From assembly GCF_017488845.2 (NCBI RefSeq), contig NZ_CP083371.1, positions 868,001-932,000 of the forward strand: a stretch of DNA of 64,000 bases. Direction: 5' to 3'. Source of the stretch: Ensifer canadensis (GTDB taxonomy: Bacteria > Pseudomonadota > Alphaproteobacteria > Rhizobiales > Rhizobiaceae). Each line of letters begins with the position of its first letter. Within the stretch, counting starts at the first letter, position 1. The notes under the pieces were generated by a model. The model ran no database searches, was not told where the DNA came from, and worked only from the letters and a program-made list of their open reading frames with translations. This document shows, piece by piece, positions 9,286 to 18,263 of this stretch. The translations under genes were made by a program, and so were the position numbers.

Positions 9286-10592
9286 AGACGATGATCTTCA
9301 ACCGATGCCCATATGAGGGCCAGCGTCACCCATGCGACCAAGAGCGCAAGTAATATAAGAAGCGGAGAGGACCATCGGTGAGGATACAGAGACTCCTCCG
9401 GTACGGTTGGTGGAACAAACACAACGACATAAAGAGCTTTTCGTGTTGCTTCCGCTTGGGCCGTCTCCAGGTTCTTTTGTGACGCCTCGTAAAGGCTCTC
9501 TGCAACGCGGCGATTGGTCTCAAGATGTGCGAACGTTTTGATTGCGCCCGCAATATTTTCGTCGTTGCGCGTCCCTCCGGCCAACTCCTCCCGAAGCTTT
9601 ACGATTTGATCCTCAAGATTCTTGCTCGCCAGCACCAATTGTTGGTGCGCTGGCGACGAATCCGCTTTCGACTCTTTAAGAACAAATAACCGTGTGTCTA
9701 GTTCGAGTTTGCGCGCGAGTAGTCCGACCAATAGCGTGCCGGTCTCAGTGGCGCGCGCTTCTGGCGTGAGAAATCCGGTCGTATTTTGAAAGTAGTTGAG
9801 CGCAGTCAGCGCTTGGCGATAGTTTTCGGTCGACCGTTGCACCTCGTCGGCGAAGCGGGTCGTCAGGTCGCGCTGCGCTCTTGCAGATAGCTCATTGATT
9901 AGTGTCTCACTTTCACGAATGATCATAGACGCTAGTTGTCTTGAGTCCTCCGGCGAAAATGTACGAGTTTTCAGTGTAATGATCCCGGAGGGGCCGTCCA
10001 CATAAGTTGAGACCTGCTTTTCCCAGTATTTCAAAAATTCTTCAGTTGATTCGCTTTTGTCGATGCGCGAAAGGAAATCGGCACTGTCGAGTGAGAACAT
10101 TTGACGATAGTCGATGCTTGTGCCAAGCCTCTTTAACATTTCTGTCGAGTGTATGAAACTGGTGACAACGTAACCATCCTGAGACATGGTAGACATCGAC
10201 AAAATATTGGTGTCGACGCCGTCCTTCGCCTGATCCTCTGCAAGGGAACGAACTGCAAAGCGCGCCTCAGCGATATATTGATCCGACGCTATAAACGCAA
10301 AATATACGATGCTGGCTATGAACGGTACAATAACAAAGCCAATAAAACTCAAGACGGAGAATGGTAGTTTGCCGCTCGTCTTAGTTCGCGGGCTCGGCTG
10401 ACCACCTCCGGCCGGTACAGGAAGTTCCGGTTCGACTTCGATTAGCTTCGACCCGGACTCTCGAACGCGGAGCGTTCCGGTATTACGAAGCTTGCTCACG
10501 AGTGACGACTTTGCTCTCACCAAAGTGTCGGTCAACGGCTCTCTTAGGCCGGAAGTCGGGACTTCCTTCCGATTTGTGGGGTCAGAGTTCAT
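9282..10592 (-). CDS. capsule export inner-membrane protein, KpsE-like (copy 1)
   Basis: A second KpsE/Wzz-class export protein in the same operon. The 436-residue product has a cytoplasmic N-terminal region of about 75 residues and a membrane helix (VLSFIGFVIVPFIASIVYFA). This is followed by SDQYIAEARFAVRS, the same junction motif as in the protein at 7316-8620. A helical periplasmic domain and a C-terminal helix (LLILLALLVAWVTLALIW) after a proline-rich P-E-E-S-L-Y-P segment complete it. It overlaps the upstream gene by 11 bp and kpsT by 4 bp. Having two such proteins suggests duplication and possibly a hetero-oligomer. Confidence 0.85.
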   Translation of the reverse strand: MNSDPTNRKEVPTSGLREPLTDTLVRAKSSLVSKLRNTGTLRVRESGSKLIEVEPELPVPAGGGQPSPRTKTSGKLPFSVLSFIGFVIVPFIASIVYFAFIASDQYIAEARFAVRSLAEDQAKDGVDTNILSMSTMSQDGYVVTSFIHSTEMLKRLGTSIDYRQMFSLDSADFLSRIDKSESTEEFLKYWEKQVSTYVDGPSGIITLKTRTFSPEDSRQLASMIIRESETLINELSARAQRDLTTRFADEVQRSTENYRQALTALNYFQNTTGFLTPEARATETGTLLVGLLARKLELDTRLFVLKESKADSSPAHQQLVLASKNLEDQIVKLREELAGGTRNDENIAGAIKTFAHLETNRRVAESLYEASQKNLETAQAEATRKALYVVVFVPPTVPEESLYPHRWSSPLLILLALLVAWVTLALIWASVEDHRL

Positions 10593-11694
10593 GCGACGAG
10601 CTCATCTCCATCGCCTGACGTATGTAGTAATCTAGAATAAGATCATCCTCGAGGTATGTTTCCGCCACGGCGAGCGTCCTTAGTTCAGACGCCATGCCAT
10701 TAATTGTCTGATTGCGTTGTACGATCGGAATGACGTCCATGTCGACGTTTAGTAGGTCGCTCAGTGAAGAAGCAAATGCGAGTGTGTCATTAATATGCCC
10801 GATCACCTCAAATCGAGAAATCATGTCCATAGCAGCAGCGATGTCTCGTCGAGTGGAAGGTTGATCAGCATCCGAGCAGGCAAACTGTCGCGTCGTTGGC
10901 GAAAGGAGGGCCATGCGAACTTTCGGTGGCGCCTTCTTTAGGGCTTTGCCGATCGCGCTCGTGTCTTTGATATCCACGTCCCCGAAATATTCAATAGCAG
11001 GCGACAACGTCATTTGGTCGCGGTCGCCGAGGAAGACAGGTTTGATGGACGCAAGTCGTTTGAGCATAGCTATCCGTAAGGCCATTTCATAGTATGGGTC
11101 AGTAAGCAAGGCGATCGCCTTAAAGCCTTTATCAAGGAACTCTTGATAATTACGAACTTGCAGTCGTCCACTCAAGTACATCGAAGTCATATTGTCTAAA
11201 TGAAATGCTTGAAGTGTTGTTTCGTTTCCGAAGCGCTCTAGTGAGGGCAGAGCGTACTGAAAGAGGTTATACATTCGGCGATCAAGAGCGACGTGCGGAA
11301 GCAGTTGCGTTTCAAATCGCACGATTTTCATATTGATCTGTTGGGATTGAAGCGGCCTACGATAGATGAGAATCTCCGACTTGCTATCGCGAATGCAAAG
11401 CGTAGGACGGAGCGCGAGCTGTGGAATATTGTCTTCTGTGAGCTTAAAGCCAACCAAGCCCGTCTCGTGGCGGCCTGCCGAAAGGACGGACTTGTGCAAC
11501 TGATCACACTGAATCTCGGCAATCTTGCCGTCATCATCAGAGACAAAGACCGTTGGTGCGTCCGAAAAACCATCGGGAATTAGATAGCCTTCAACAAAGT
11601 GGCCAGCGTCGCGTTGAACATTGAATAGCAATTCTGGTTTACCGCGCTGGCTCGCTTCTCTTCGCGAAAAGCGAAAAGCATGGCCCTCCTCCAT
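10582..11694 (-). CDS. protein of unknown function in capsule operon
   Basis: I do not recognise this 370-residue protein. It has no signal peptide or membrane segment and looks like a soluble cytoplasmic protein. The N-terminal third is beta-rich; the middle contains FQYALPSLERFGN and LTDPYYEMALRIAMLKRL, and the C-terminus is helical. It sits second in the operon. Its start lies 56 bp inside the methyltransferase gene and its end overlaps the first KpsE-like gene by 11 bp, so it is translated in lockstep with the export machinery. A sugar transferase or modifying enzyme is possible but not shown. Confidence 0.6.
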   Translation of the reverse strand: MEEGHAFRFSRREASQRGKPELLFNVQRDAGHFVEGYLIPDGFSDAPTVFVSDDDGKIAEIQCDQLHKSVLSAGRHETGLVGFKLTEDNIPQLALRPTLCIRDSKSEILIYRRPLQSQQINMKIVRFETQLLPHVALDRRMYNLFQYALPSLERFGNETTLQAFHLDNMTSMYLSGRLQVRNYQEFLDKGFKAIALLTDPYYEMALRIAMLKRLASIKPVFLGDRDQMTLSPAIEYFGDVDIKDTSAIGKALKKAPPKVRMALLSPTTRQFACSDADQPSTRRDIAAAMDMISRFEVIGHINDTLAFASSLSDLLNVDMDVIPIVQRNQTINGMASELRTLAVAETYLEDDLILDYYIRQAMEMSSSHEL

Positions 11695-12484
11695 GAGCTA
11701 GATCCTCCTGGCCGATGGAGATGTCGCCAAAACCAAGCGCATTCAAAAGCGATATGATATCGTCTCGATGCATCCAGTAGTGTCTGTCCTTCATACCTCC
11801 GCAGAAGTTCTCGTTCTCGTTCGCGTTAAAATAGCCACGCTCAAAATAACGGACCGGTATTCCAGAGAACGTTCGCGTCTCCACGTTCCCACTAAATGCT
11901 TGTCTTCGGCTGTCAGACGTTGGCATCGCGTGGTCATCAAAATAGTGCGTCCAAATAAACAGCTGGTCGCAGCGACTGGTGATATCACATAAGAATTGCC
12001 CCGGATCCGGCATATGGTACAGAACGCCGGAGGCGATCGCTAAATCGTAGTGAACTTCTGTCTCTTGGAGCCATCTCAGAGCGTCGCCGAGGTAGAAATT
12101 AGCTCGATCAATGCCGAGGACTTCCTTGGTTACAAGGCATCGCAAAAAGCATCCCCTGTTTGCTTCAATCGCGTCGATAGACCTAGGTTTATGTTGGTTG
12201 AGCATGTAGGTGTGCATGCCCTCAAGTGGTCCGACCTCGATCACATTCTTATTCGCCAGCGAGCCGGCTTGGCTAATCGCCCATGTTATTCGTCCATCGG
12301 CGAAAAGTGGGTGTGTCCCCGCCTTCAAGCCCACTTCAGGTGGAAAGGCTGAGTTCCAGCCGGCTAGTGCGTCCACCGCATTTTGGTGCCGCGGGAATTC
12401 ACGGCTATATTGGTCGAATACCTGCTCAGTAGTATATTTTCCAATATTACGATCGCGGCGAATTAGTTTCTTCAACCCGAACAT
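11639..12484 (-). CDS. class I SAM-dependent methyltransferase
   Basis: Probably methylates a sugar or lipid-linked intermediate of the polysaccharide. The 281-residue product has the SAM-binding motif VIEVGPLEGMHT (about residue 80), an acidic residue after the next strand (IDAIEANRG), and DLAIASGVLYHMPDP as motif IV with its following helix. The C-terminus has GFGDISIGQEDL. It is the first recognisable gene of the minus-strand capsule operon and begins at ATG 12484. Upstream lies an IS66 fragment and an IS630 element, so the native promoter may have been altered. Confidence 0.8.
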   Translation of the reverse strand: MFGLKKLIRRDRNIGKYTTEQVFDQYSREFPRHQNAVDALAGWNSAFPPEVGLKAGTHPLFADGRITWAISQAGSLANKNVIEVGPLEGMHTYMLNQHKPRSIDAIEANRGCFLRCLVTKEVLGIDRANFYLGDALRWLQETEVHYDLAIASGVLYHMPDPGQFLCDITSRCDQLFIWTHYFDDHAMPTSDSRRQAFSGNVETRTFSGIPVRYFERGYFNANENENFCGGMKDRHYWMHRDDIISLLNALGFGDISIGQEDLAHGGGPCFSLFAKRSEPAR

Positions 12485-12588
12485 GGGCCCATTCCTTCAG
12501 TGCGTTTTAGCCGTCAATCGACCGGGCATCATATAAGCAGGCCCATCTTGAAAGGCAACCTCGAGGCAAAGCGCAAGCGGTATCGCGC

Positions 12589-12715
12589 TCACACATTGGC
12601 GGAGTAATTCCAAGACAACAGTCCGTCGATCTGGCTCCGCTTGTGCCCCGTGACGATGGCGGTGAACCTGCTTGTCAGATGGGCCTGCGGATCGACAGCA
12701 CTGAGTTTGCAGGTT
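12589..12715 (-). pseudogene. IS66 transposase (TnpC) C-terminal remnant
   Basis: Reading the minus strand from about 12715 to the TGA at 12591-12589 gives a peptide with AVDPQAHLTS, FTAIVTGHKRSQID and LLSWNYSANV. This matches the usual end of IS66 TnpC proteins (V-D-P-x-A-x-L ... I-V-x-G-H ... I-D-x-L-L-P-W). No upstream tnpC remains. The remnant lies between the capsule operon and the first IS630 element. Confidence 0.6.
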
Positions 12716-12775
12716 TATGCCGAATGGCGAACTATGCCGAACCGGCAGATCTATGCCAACGTTTTTCACCATATA

Positions 12776-13821
12776 GAGCGTTTCCCTGACTGATTGAATC
12801 ATTTGGGCTTTGCAAATCAGATGGGTTCTGATTCAAACTATCTGCCGATGGAGGTCGGCAGATAATGTCGAAAGCCCTTTCCGTTGATCTTCGCGCACGT
12901 GTTCTTGCCGCCGTCTCTGCCGGAGCGTCGCACCGGGAAGCTGCCGAGCGCTTTGACGTCAGTGCGGCCAGCGTGAGCCGGTGGCGAAACCTGCAAGTCC
13001 GTCAGGGCCATGTTCGACCCGGCCCGCTGGGTGGAGATCGTCATTCGCACAAAACCGAAGCCAACGCCGACGCGATCAAGTCGTGGCTTGAGGAACACCG
13101 GGACGGCACCTTGTTCGAACTTCGGGATGCCCTTGCAGCTCAGGGCATCGCCAGCAAGTCGGCGCTGCACCGTTTCCTTGTCCGGCACAATCAGACGCGC
13201 AAAAAAAGACTGGCCACGCGATAGAGCAAGCACGCCCAGACGTCTTGGAACTCCGTCAGCGGTGGTTCGACGAGCAACTCGATCTTGATCCGTCGCGGCT
13301 CGTGTTCATCGACGAAACGTGGACCGCGACCAACATGGCCCGCACTCATGGAAGATGCACCAGAGGTGAGCGGCTACGGATGGGTTTCCCGCATGGCCAT
13401 CGCAAGACCACGACGCTTGTCGCCGGTCTACGAAATACCGGAATGGTCGCGCCTTTGGTCATCGACGGTCCGATCAATGGCGAGTGGTTCGAGGCCTATG
13501 TCGCTCAGGTCCTGGTCCCGACATTGAAACCCGGCGACATCGTGATCCTCGACAATCTTTCTAGCCACAAACGGCCAGCAGCAAGAGCGTTGATCGAAGC
13601 GGCGGGCGCAACAATGGCGTTCCTGCCGCCCTACAGTCCCGACTTCAACCCCATCGAAAAGGCCTTCTCCAAGCTCAAGGCACACCTGAGGAAGGCGGCT
13701 GAGCGGACCGTGTCTGGCCTGTGGGACATGATTGGCAAGCTTGTCGATCTCGTCGCGCCAAAAGAATGCAGAAACTACTTCAATTCATGCGGATACGATC
13801 CAGCATGAAAGGGAAGCGCTC
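12776..13821 (+). mobile_element. IS630-family insertion sequence, complete
   Basis: A 1046-bp element bounded by imperfect inverted repeats. The left end reads GAGCGTTTCCC (12776-12786) and the right end, reverse complemented, reads GAGCGCTTCCC (13811-13821). TA dinucleotides at 12774-12775 and 13822-13823 fit the IS630/Tc1 rule of TA duplication. The element contains one transposase split over two frames. It appears intact and potentially active through programmed frameshifting. Confidence 0.85.
12865..13808 (+). CDS. IS630-family transposase made by -1 frameshifting
   Basis: DDE transposase. The first frame (12865-13224, 119 residues) carries the helix-turn-helix (REAAERFDVSAASVSRW). The second (stop 13808) carries the catalytic domain: first aspartate in LVFIDETW, second in VILDNLSSHK, and glutamate in FNPIEKAFSKLK. 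At 13201-13208 the sequence AAAAAAAG follows CGC. Slipping back one base there fuses the frames through KKTGHAIEQA into one protein of about 314 residues. IS630 elements commonly use A-rich slippery sites, so this is probably a functional split rather than damage. Confidence 0.85.
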
Positions 13822-13885
13822 TAGCTGCCGCCGGATCGGCAAAGCTTAGGCTTTTTTCGTCGCAACTAGTACCGCGCCACAGAGA

Positions 13886-15001
13886 TTATGACTCTTTGAC
13901 GGGGTAGGCTTTGCGGAGCTTTTGGCGGGCATTTTCGGTTGTGAACATCCATTGGATCTTTGCGCCATGGGTGTTGCGTTGCTGCTCCCAGGCTGCGACT
14001 TCGGCGATTATGGTGTCTTTGTTGTCGATACGACGGTCGAGGCACTGGCTACGCAGGACACCGATCTCTATCTCGACCATGTTAAGCCAACTGGCGTGCT
14101 TGGGCGTGTGGTGGAACTCGAGTCGCTTCAGCACCCTTCGAGCCTCCGGGGCGGGAAATGCGTCGTAAAGCGCCCCGGCGGAATGGGTGGAGAGGTTGTC
14201 CATCACCACGCGGATGATCGGGGCGTCGGGATAATCGACGTCGACCAGTTCGCGCATGCACTCGGCGAAGTCTTGGTTGGTTCGCCGATCGGTGACCTTC
14301 ACCCTGCGCCAGGGCCGGTGGGCGTCCATGAAGACAAACAGATTGACCGTGCCATTTCGACGATACTCGCAGTCGTAGCGTTCAAGCTGGCCAGGCTTGG
14401 CCGCAATGGGCTCGCGCACTTCGCCGATGAGTTGGGTCGGGCTCTCGTCGAAGCAGACCACGGGCCTTTGTGGATCAGGCGTTTCTGCGTAGAGGTCGAG
14501 AACATCCTCCATGCGCGCGACGTATTCCCCATCGATCTTTGGGATGCACCACATGTTTTTGCGCCAAGGCTTGAGATGGTTCTCAGCCAGCCGGCGACGC
14601 ACGGTCTCGGAGGACAACTCGTCATGATCGGTGAGCCGGACCATCTCATCGGCCAGAAGCTCAAGCGTCCAGCGGGCTCGCCCGGGCGGCGGCTTTGAGC
14701 AGGCGGTCGCCACCAACAGCGCCTCCTCCTTGGCTGATAGCTTGCGCCCAACGCCCGGGCGCGGTTCTTCACTGAGCGCGCCCTCCAGATTGGCTTCCAC
14801 AAACCGGCGCTTGGTCCGGTAAATCGTCGATCCGCTGACGTTCAAGGTTGCCGCGATCGCCTCGTCGCTGAAGCCTTCGTCCGCCGCGACCAGGATCTGG
14901 GCGCGCTTGATCTTGCGCGACGCATGGCGTCCCCCGCTCAACAAAGCGGCCAGTTGATCACGTTCCGATTGGCTAAGCTCTATGTGAAACTTTATATTCA
15001 T
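13886..15001 (-). CDS. IS630-family transposase
   Basis: A single-frame DDE transposase of 371 residues. The start is set at ATG 15001 because a strong GGAGG precedes it; a longer reading to 15121 would run through the divergent gene. The N-terminus has an RNA polymerase sigma-like HTH (SDEAIAATLNVSGSTIYR). The catalytic core has VVCFDESPTQ, VVMDNLSTHS and the glutamate in SWLNMVEIEIG. The TAA stop lies within the left inverted repeat. It looks intact. Confidence 0.92.
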   Translation of the reverse strand: MNIKFHIELSQSERDQLAALLSGGRHASRKIKRAQILVAADEGFSDEAIAATLNVSGSTIYRTKRRFVEANLEGALSEEPRPGVGRKLSAKEEALLVATACSKPPPGRARWTLELLADEMVRLTDHDELSSETVRRRLAENHLKPWRKNMWCIPKIDGEYVARMEDVLDLYAETPDPQRPVVCFDESPTQLIGEVREPIAAKPGQLERYDCEYRRNGTVNLFVFMDAHRPWRRVKVTDRRTNQDFAECMRELVDVDYPDAPIIRVVMDNLSTHSAGALYDAFPAPEARRVLKRLEFHHTPKHASWLNMVEIEIGVLRSQCLDRRIDNKDTIIAEVAAWEQQRNTHGAKIQWMFTTENARQKLRKAYPVKES

Positions 15002-15029
15002 CGACACCTCCTTCAGCGCGGAGACGCAG

Positions 15030-15314
15030 ATGAATCCGAAAATGAGTCCCTCACTTGACCCGCAAGCCGCAACGGCAACACATCGCCTTACGCAAATCCA
15101 AGGCCAGTACCTGGCCTTCATCTACGCCTACAGCCGCATCTTCAAACAGCCTCCGGCCGAAGCCGACATGCGTCGCCACTTCGGCGTTACGGCTCCGTCT
15201 GTTCACCAGATGGTGCTGACCCTCGAGAAGGCGGGTTTCATATCCCGCGTGCCAGGCGCCGCACGAAGCATCCAGCTTCTCATCCCACCAGAAGCCCTGC
15301 CCATTCTACGATAA
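15030..15314 (+). CDS. LexA-type winged-helix protein inside IS630 element
   Basis: A 94-residue protein made almost entirely of a winged helix-turn-helix like the N-terminal DNA-binding domain of LexA: LTQIQGQYLAFIYAY, then RRHFGVTAPSVHQMV, then LEKAGFISRVPGAARSIQLL. There is no protease or sensor domain. It is transcribed divergently from the transposase with only 28 bp between the two start codons, and lies inside the inverted repeats, so it travels with the element. A likely role is control of the transposase promoter; this is inferred from position. Confidence 0.7.
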   Translation: MNPKMSPSLDPQAATATHRLTQIQGQYLAFIYAYSRIFKQPPAEADMRRHFGVTAPSVHQMVLTLEKAGFISRVPGAARSIQLLIPPEALPILR

Positions 15315-15348
15315 GACAAACCGTCATAATCTCTGTGGCGCGGTACTA

Positions 15349-15740
15349 GCGCGCCTTGGCGCCGCCACAAATCATCGAAAGCGGCCTGCCGACGGATCGG
15401 CTGCTCGCGTATATCGCGGTGTCGAAATACGCCGACGGCCGGCAGGAGGCAATTTTTGTAGGCGATGGTGTCGAGGTCGGTCGATCGTTGATGGCCCAAT
15501 CGATGGGGCATCTGAGGTTCGGGTTGCAGATATGCGCCGATTACATCCACGAGCGCGTCAAGGAGGGCAAAGGGTCTTCGCCGACGAGACGACCTTGCCC
15601 ACTCTTGCCCCGGGTCTGGGAAAGCGACCAAGGCCTGGCTATGGGCATACGCAAGGGATGATCGACCCCATGGCGGAACCAGTCCGCCGATGGTTGCCTA
15701 TCGGTTTGAGGACAGCAGAGGCGCCGCTTATGTGGCGCTT
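15349..15740 (+). pseudogene. IS66 transposase (TnpC) internal remnant
   Basis: Directly after the IS630 right end the plus strand encodes SGLPTDRLLAYIAVSKYADG, the typical IS66 TnpC segment. After at least two frame changes it encodes VFADETTLPTLAPG (the catalytic D-E-T region), followed by a degraded continuation. Compared with intact TnpC, residues between KYADG and RQEAIF are missing. The fragment has no start and is decayed. The region 15740-16040 beyond it shows no recognisable gene. Confidence 0.75.
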
Positions 15741-16049
15741 CATCTTTCCGGCTTGCGGCATGGCCCGCCAAGGTCGCGAAGGGTACTTGCACCGATCTGT
15801 CGGTGCAGAAGGGGTCACCGAGTGCGAACGAACTGGCAGGGACGTTGCTGACGACTTGTATGCCATCAGTGGCGATAGGAGAGGGGGCGAGTACGCAGCG
15901 ACGAGGGCCAAAATCACAACGTAGGCGTCTGTCAATGCGAAAGTCTGTAATCTTTTGCACCCGATGAGCCGGCGCGCTACCTGCGTCGCCAACACCGAGG
16001 TGGGAAGGGGCTACACTGATTCACAGAATGCACGGAAAGGTGGCGCTTT

Positions 16050-16175
16050 AAGAAACGAAGCTGTGCGCTTAGTGTTCAATCACATCGACATGCCCTACAA
16101 CCCGAGGAGCAAACGCGTCGGAAGCGGGTTCGTGTTGCCGGTCGTACGACGATCAACAAAAAACGTGACCGACGA
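16050..16175 (+). pseudogene. IS3-family transposase C-terminal remnant
   Basis: The frame RNEAVRLVFNHIDMPYNPR followed by KRVGSGFVLPV resembles the end of IS3-family OrfB (F-x-Y-I-E-x-x-Y-N-x-x-R-x-H-x-x-x-G-x-x-S-P). No catalytic core or ends are present. Assignment is tentative because the match is short. Confidence 0.45.
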
Positions 16176-16242
16176 TGTTTGCGGAACTCGGGGCTGTTAA
16201 GGCAGCAGATCGAGTGCTACGACACCGAGCGTTGACTGAAAG

Positions 16243-16994
16243 ATGACCATGAAGCGGACGGCAATCACTGCGATCCTTAATGCACATCGCGAAGGGCTCC
16301 TTGCACGAGCATCGTTGCAAAGCTTGAAAGAAATGCGGACCTCGCTCGAGAAACGGGCTTCTCGGTCGAGATCATCGCAGTGCTCGATCGCGGCGACCAG
16401 CACACGCTGGATGTGATTGAGCAGAACATGGATGAGAATTCACGCCTGTTTGCGACCGACTACGGCGACCCGGGCAAAGCCCGGAATTTCGCGGTTTCCG
16501 AAGCCCATGGTGACTACATCGCATTTCTCGACGCAGACGACCTCTGGGGCGCCAACTGGCTTTCGGAAGCGGCCAGATGTGCGTCCCTGCGTGAAGACCC
16601 AGTTATCTGGCATCCTGAACTATCGGTCTATTTCGGCGAGGCCAAACACCTGTTCCGTCACATCGACGTTGAAAGCGACGAATTTTCACTGCCTTCGCTG
16701 ATGGTGGAAAACTATTGGACGATGCTGAGTTTCGGGAGGCGGGAACTTTACACCTCCAATCCTTACCCCCTAACGGATATTGCCGCCGGGTTCGGATTCG
16801 AGGATTGGGGATGGAACATGACAACCGTGAGTAGGGGCATCCTGCACAAAGTGGTACCGGGAACCGGTCACGTGATACGGCGCAGACCAGGGTCGGTATC
16901 TTCAAAAACCGTGCTCGCGCATGCCGTGCCGCCGCCGACGAACCTTCTGAAAACATATCTGGAGAAACGGGACGCGTTGTCCGCAAAGCTCTGA
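16243..16994 (+). pseudogene. family-2 glycosyltransferase with N-terminal frameshift
   Basis: GT2-like enzyme for a surface polysaccharide. Translation from ATG 16243 gives TAILNAHREGLLARASLQSL. Around 16310-16320 the frame shifts, and the remainder reads FSVEIIAVLDRGD, GKARNFAVSEAHGDYIAFLD (the metal-site D-A-D-D follows) and EDWGWNMTTVSRG, to the stop at 16994. Joined, the protein would be about 250 residues. The downstream frame has its own ATG at 16428 or later, but that would lack the nucleotide-binding strand. Either a true inactivating indel or a sequencing error. Confidence 0.7.
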
Positions 16995-17156
16995 TAGAGC
17001 TCCGGAATGACTTCGCGGAACCGAGCCTAGAAGCTGTCAAGACAACGAACTGTTTAGGAGGAATCCAGCACCTCCAGCGAAGCCCCGGTAAAAAGCTCGC
17101 GTGCTCGCGAAATAATCGCTTAAAATGAACTCCATTGCAACTTCGTCAGGATCGTT

Positions 17157-18263
17157 ATGCAGGAACCTGTTAATCACGCGGCCGGACCGGACCTCTACCT
17201 TTTTGTGGGTGCCCGGCCGGAGAGTTTCGCATCCGGCGGCGGAGCGGATGAGGTACTTCTTCTGCAACCGGATCCGACGGTGGCTGCGAAGCTCGAGCGC
17301 GCCATCGAAGGACAGGCTGGCGTTCGTGTCATCGCTGCATCGCTCGGCAAAGCCGCAGGACAGGCCACGCTCAACATGATGAACATGGCGGCCCTGAGTA
17401 GCCTGCGCCAGCCGACCCCAGCGTTACTGGACCTTTTTCCCGGACTGAAGACTGTTGCGACGCGGGACGTCCGCATCCTTCGCGTCGCGGATCTCGATAT
17501 TCCCATCGCCATAGACGGCTTGCCGTATTCGTTGCGCGTCCAGATCGACATGCCGGGTAGCGAGTTCGACATTCTGTCCTGCCTCGACGAGACAGGGTTG
17601 TTAGCAAAGGTGACGGAATGCATCGTGCTGTGCGGAACAGATGTGTTCTTCGAAGGTGGCTGCAATTATCAAGCAGTAGTTGATTTCCTTGCCGAAAAAG
17701 CGTTCGTGCAAACGGATCGAGACGACAGCGATCCGGATTGGCCCGTCCTGCGGTTTCGCGGCAATCCACAATCCCGGCAAGCGATGCTCGCCCGCATCTC
17801 AAGTCTGGAGAACGAGCTTACCGAACTGAAGGAGACGGCGGACAAATCCCGGATACTCTTCGGCGAGCTGGAGGCAGAGCGCAACAAGCTGCGTCAGCAG
17901 GTGGCCGCCCACACCGAAGCCGCCAAGGTCCTGGAGGCAACGGCGGAAGAGCGAAAGAAGCGTATTGGTGTGCTTGAAGTGGAAAACAAGCGCACGGTAG
18001 AGCTGCAGGCCGATGTCGGTTTTCAGATACGCATGAACGCACTGCTTCGAAATGACCTGGACGAGCTCGCCGGCCGTTTCGAGCAGAGCGAGAGACAACG
18101 CCTGCGTCTTGAGGAACTGCTCCGTACCCTGACGCCCAAGTTGCAGCAGGCCGCTGAAGAGCTGCATCTGTTGCAGGCATCGCCTCTGTCGAAAGCGAAG
18201 ATGGTGGAGGTCGCTGGCGGCAAGCCGAAGACGAAGCGGGGAAGGCGCGACCGCAATGCCTGA
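17157..18263 (+). CDS. FkbM-like N-terminal domain fused to a long coiled coil
   Basis: A 368-residue protein with two parts. Residues 1-210 resemble a degenerate FkbM-type methyltransferase fold (DEVLLLQPDPTVAAKLERAI; then LRVQIDMPGSEFDILSCLDE, where FkbM proteins carry K-I-D-V-E-G-x-E). Residues 215-350 form a continuous coiled coil (ISSLENELTELKET onward), ending in a basic tail (GKPKTKRGRRDRNA). The classical glycine-rich SAM loop is not evident, so catalysis is doubtful. ATG 17157 has AGGA six bases upstream. It overlaps the sulfotransferase-like gene by 8 bp, so the two products are probably partners. Confidence 0.6.
   Translation: MQEPVNHAAGPDLYLFVGARPESFASGGGADEVLLLQPDPTVAAKLERAIEGQAGVRVIAASLGKAAGQATLNMMNMAALSSLRQPTPALLDLFPGLKTVATRDVRILRVADLDIPIAIDGLPYSLRVQIDMPGSEFDILSCLDETGLLAKVTECIVLCGTDVFFEGGCNYQAVVDFLAEKAFVQTDRDDSDPDWPVLRFRGNPQSRQAMLARISSLENELTELKETADKSRILFGELEAERNKLRQQVAAHTEAAKVLEATAEERKKRIGVLEVENKRTVELQADVGFQIRMNALLRNDLDELAGRFEQSERQRLRLEELLRTLTPKLQQAAEELHLLQASPLSKAKMVEVAGGKPKTKRGRRDRNA

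Larger units (their letters stand above)
13869..15346. mobile_element. second IS630-family element with divergent regulator gene
   Basis: A 1478-bp element with perfect 24-bp terminal inverted repeats at 13869-13892 and 15323-15346; the left end starts GTACCGCGCCACAGAG. It is flanked by TA at 13867-13868 and 15347-15348. It encodes a minus-strand transposase and a plus-strand winged-helix protein. It lies only 47 bp from the first IS630. The sequence immediately to its right is an IS66 transposase fragment, so it probably inserted into, or next to, that remnant. Confidence 0.9.

Noticed and set aside
13922..14698. 258-codon plus-strand frame
   Set aside because: Antisense shadow of the second IS630 transposase.
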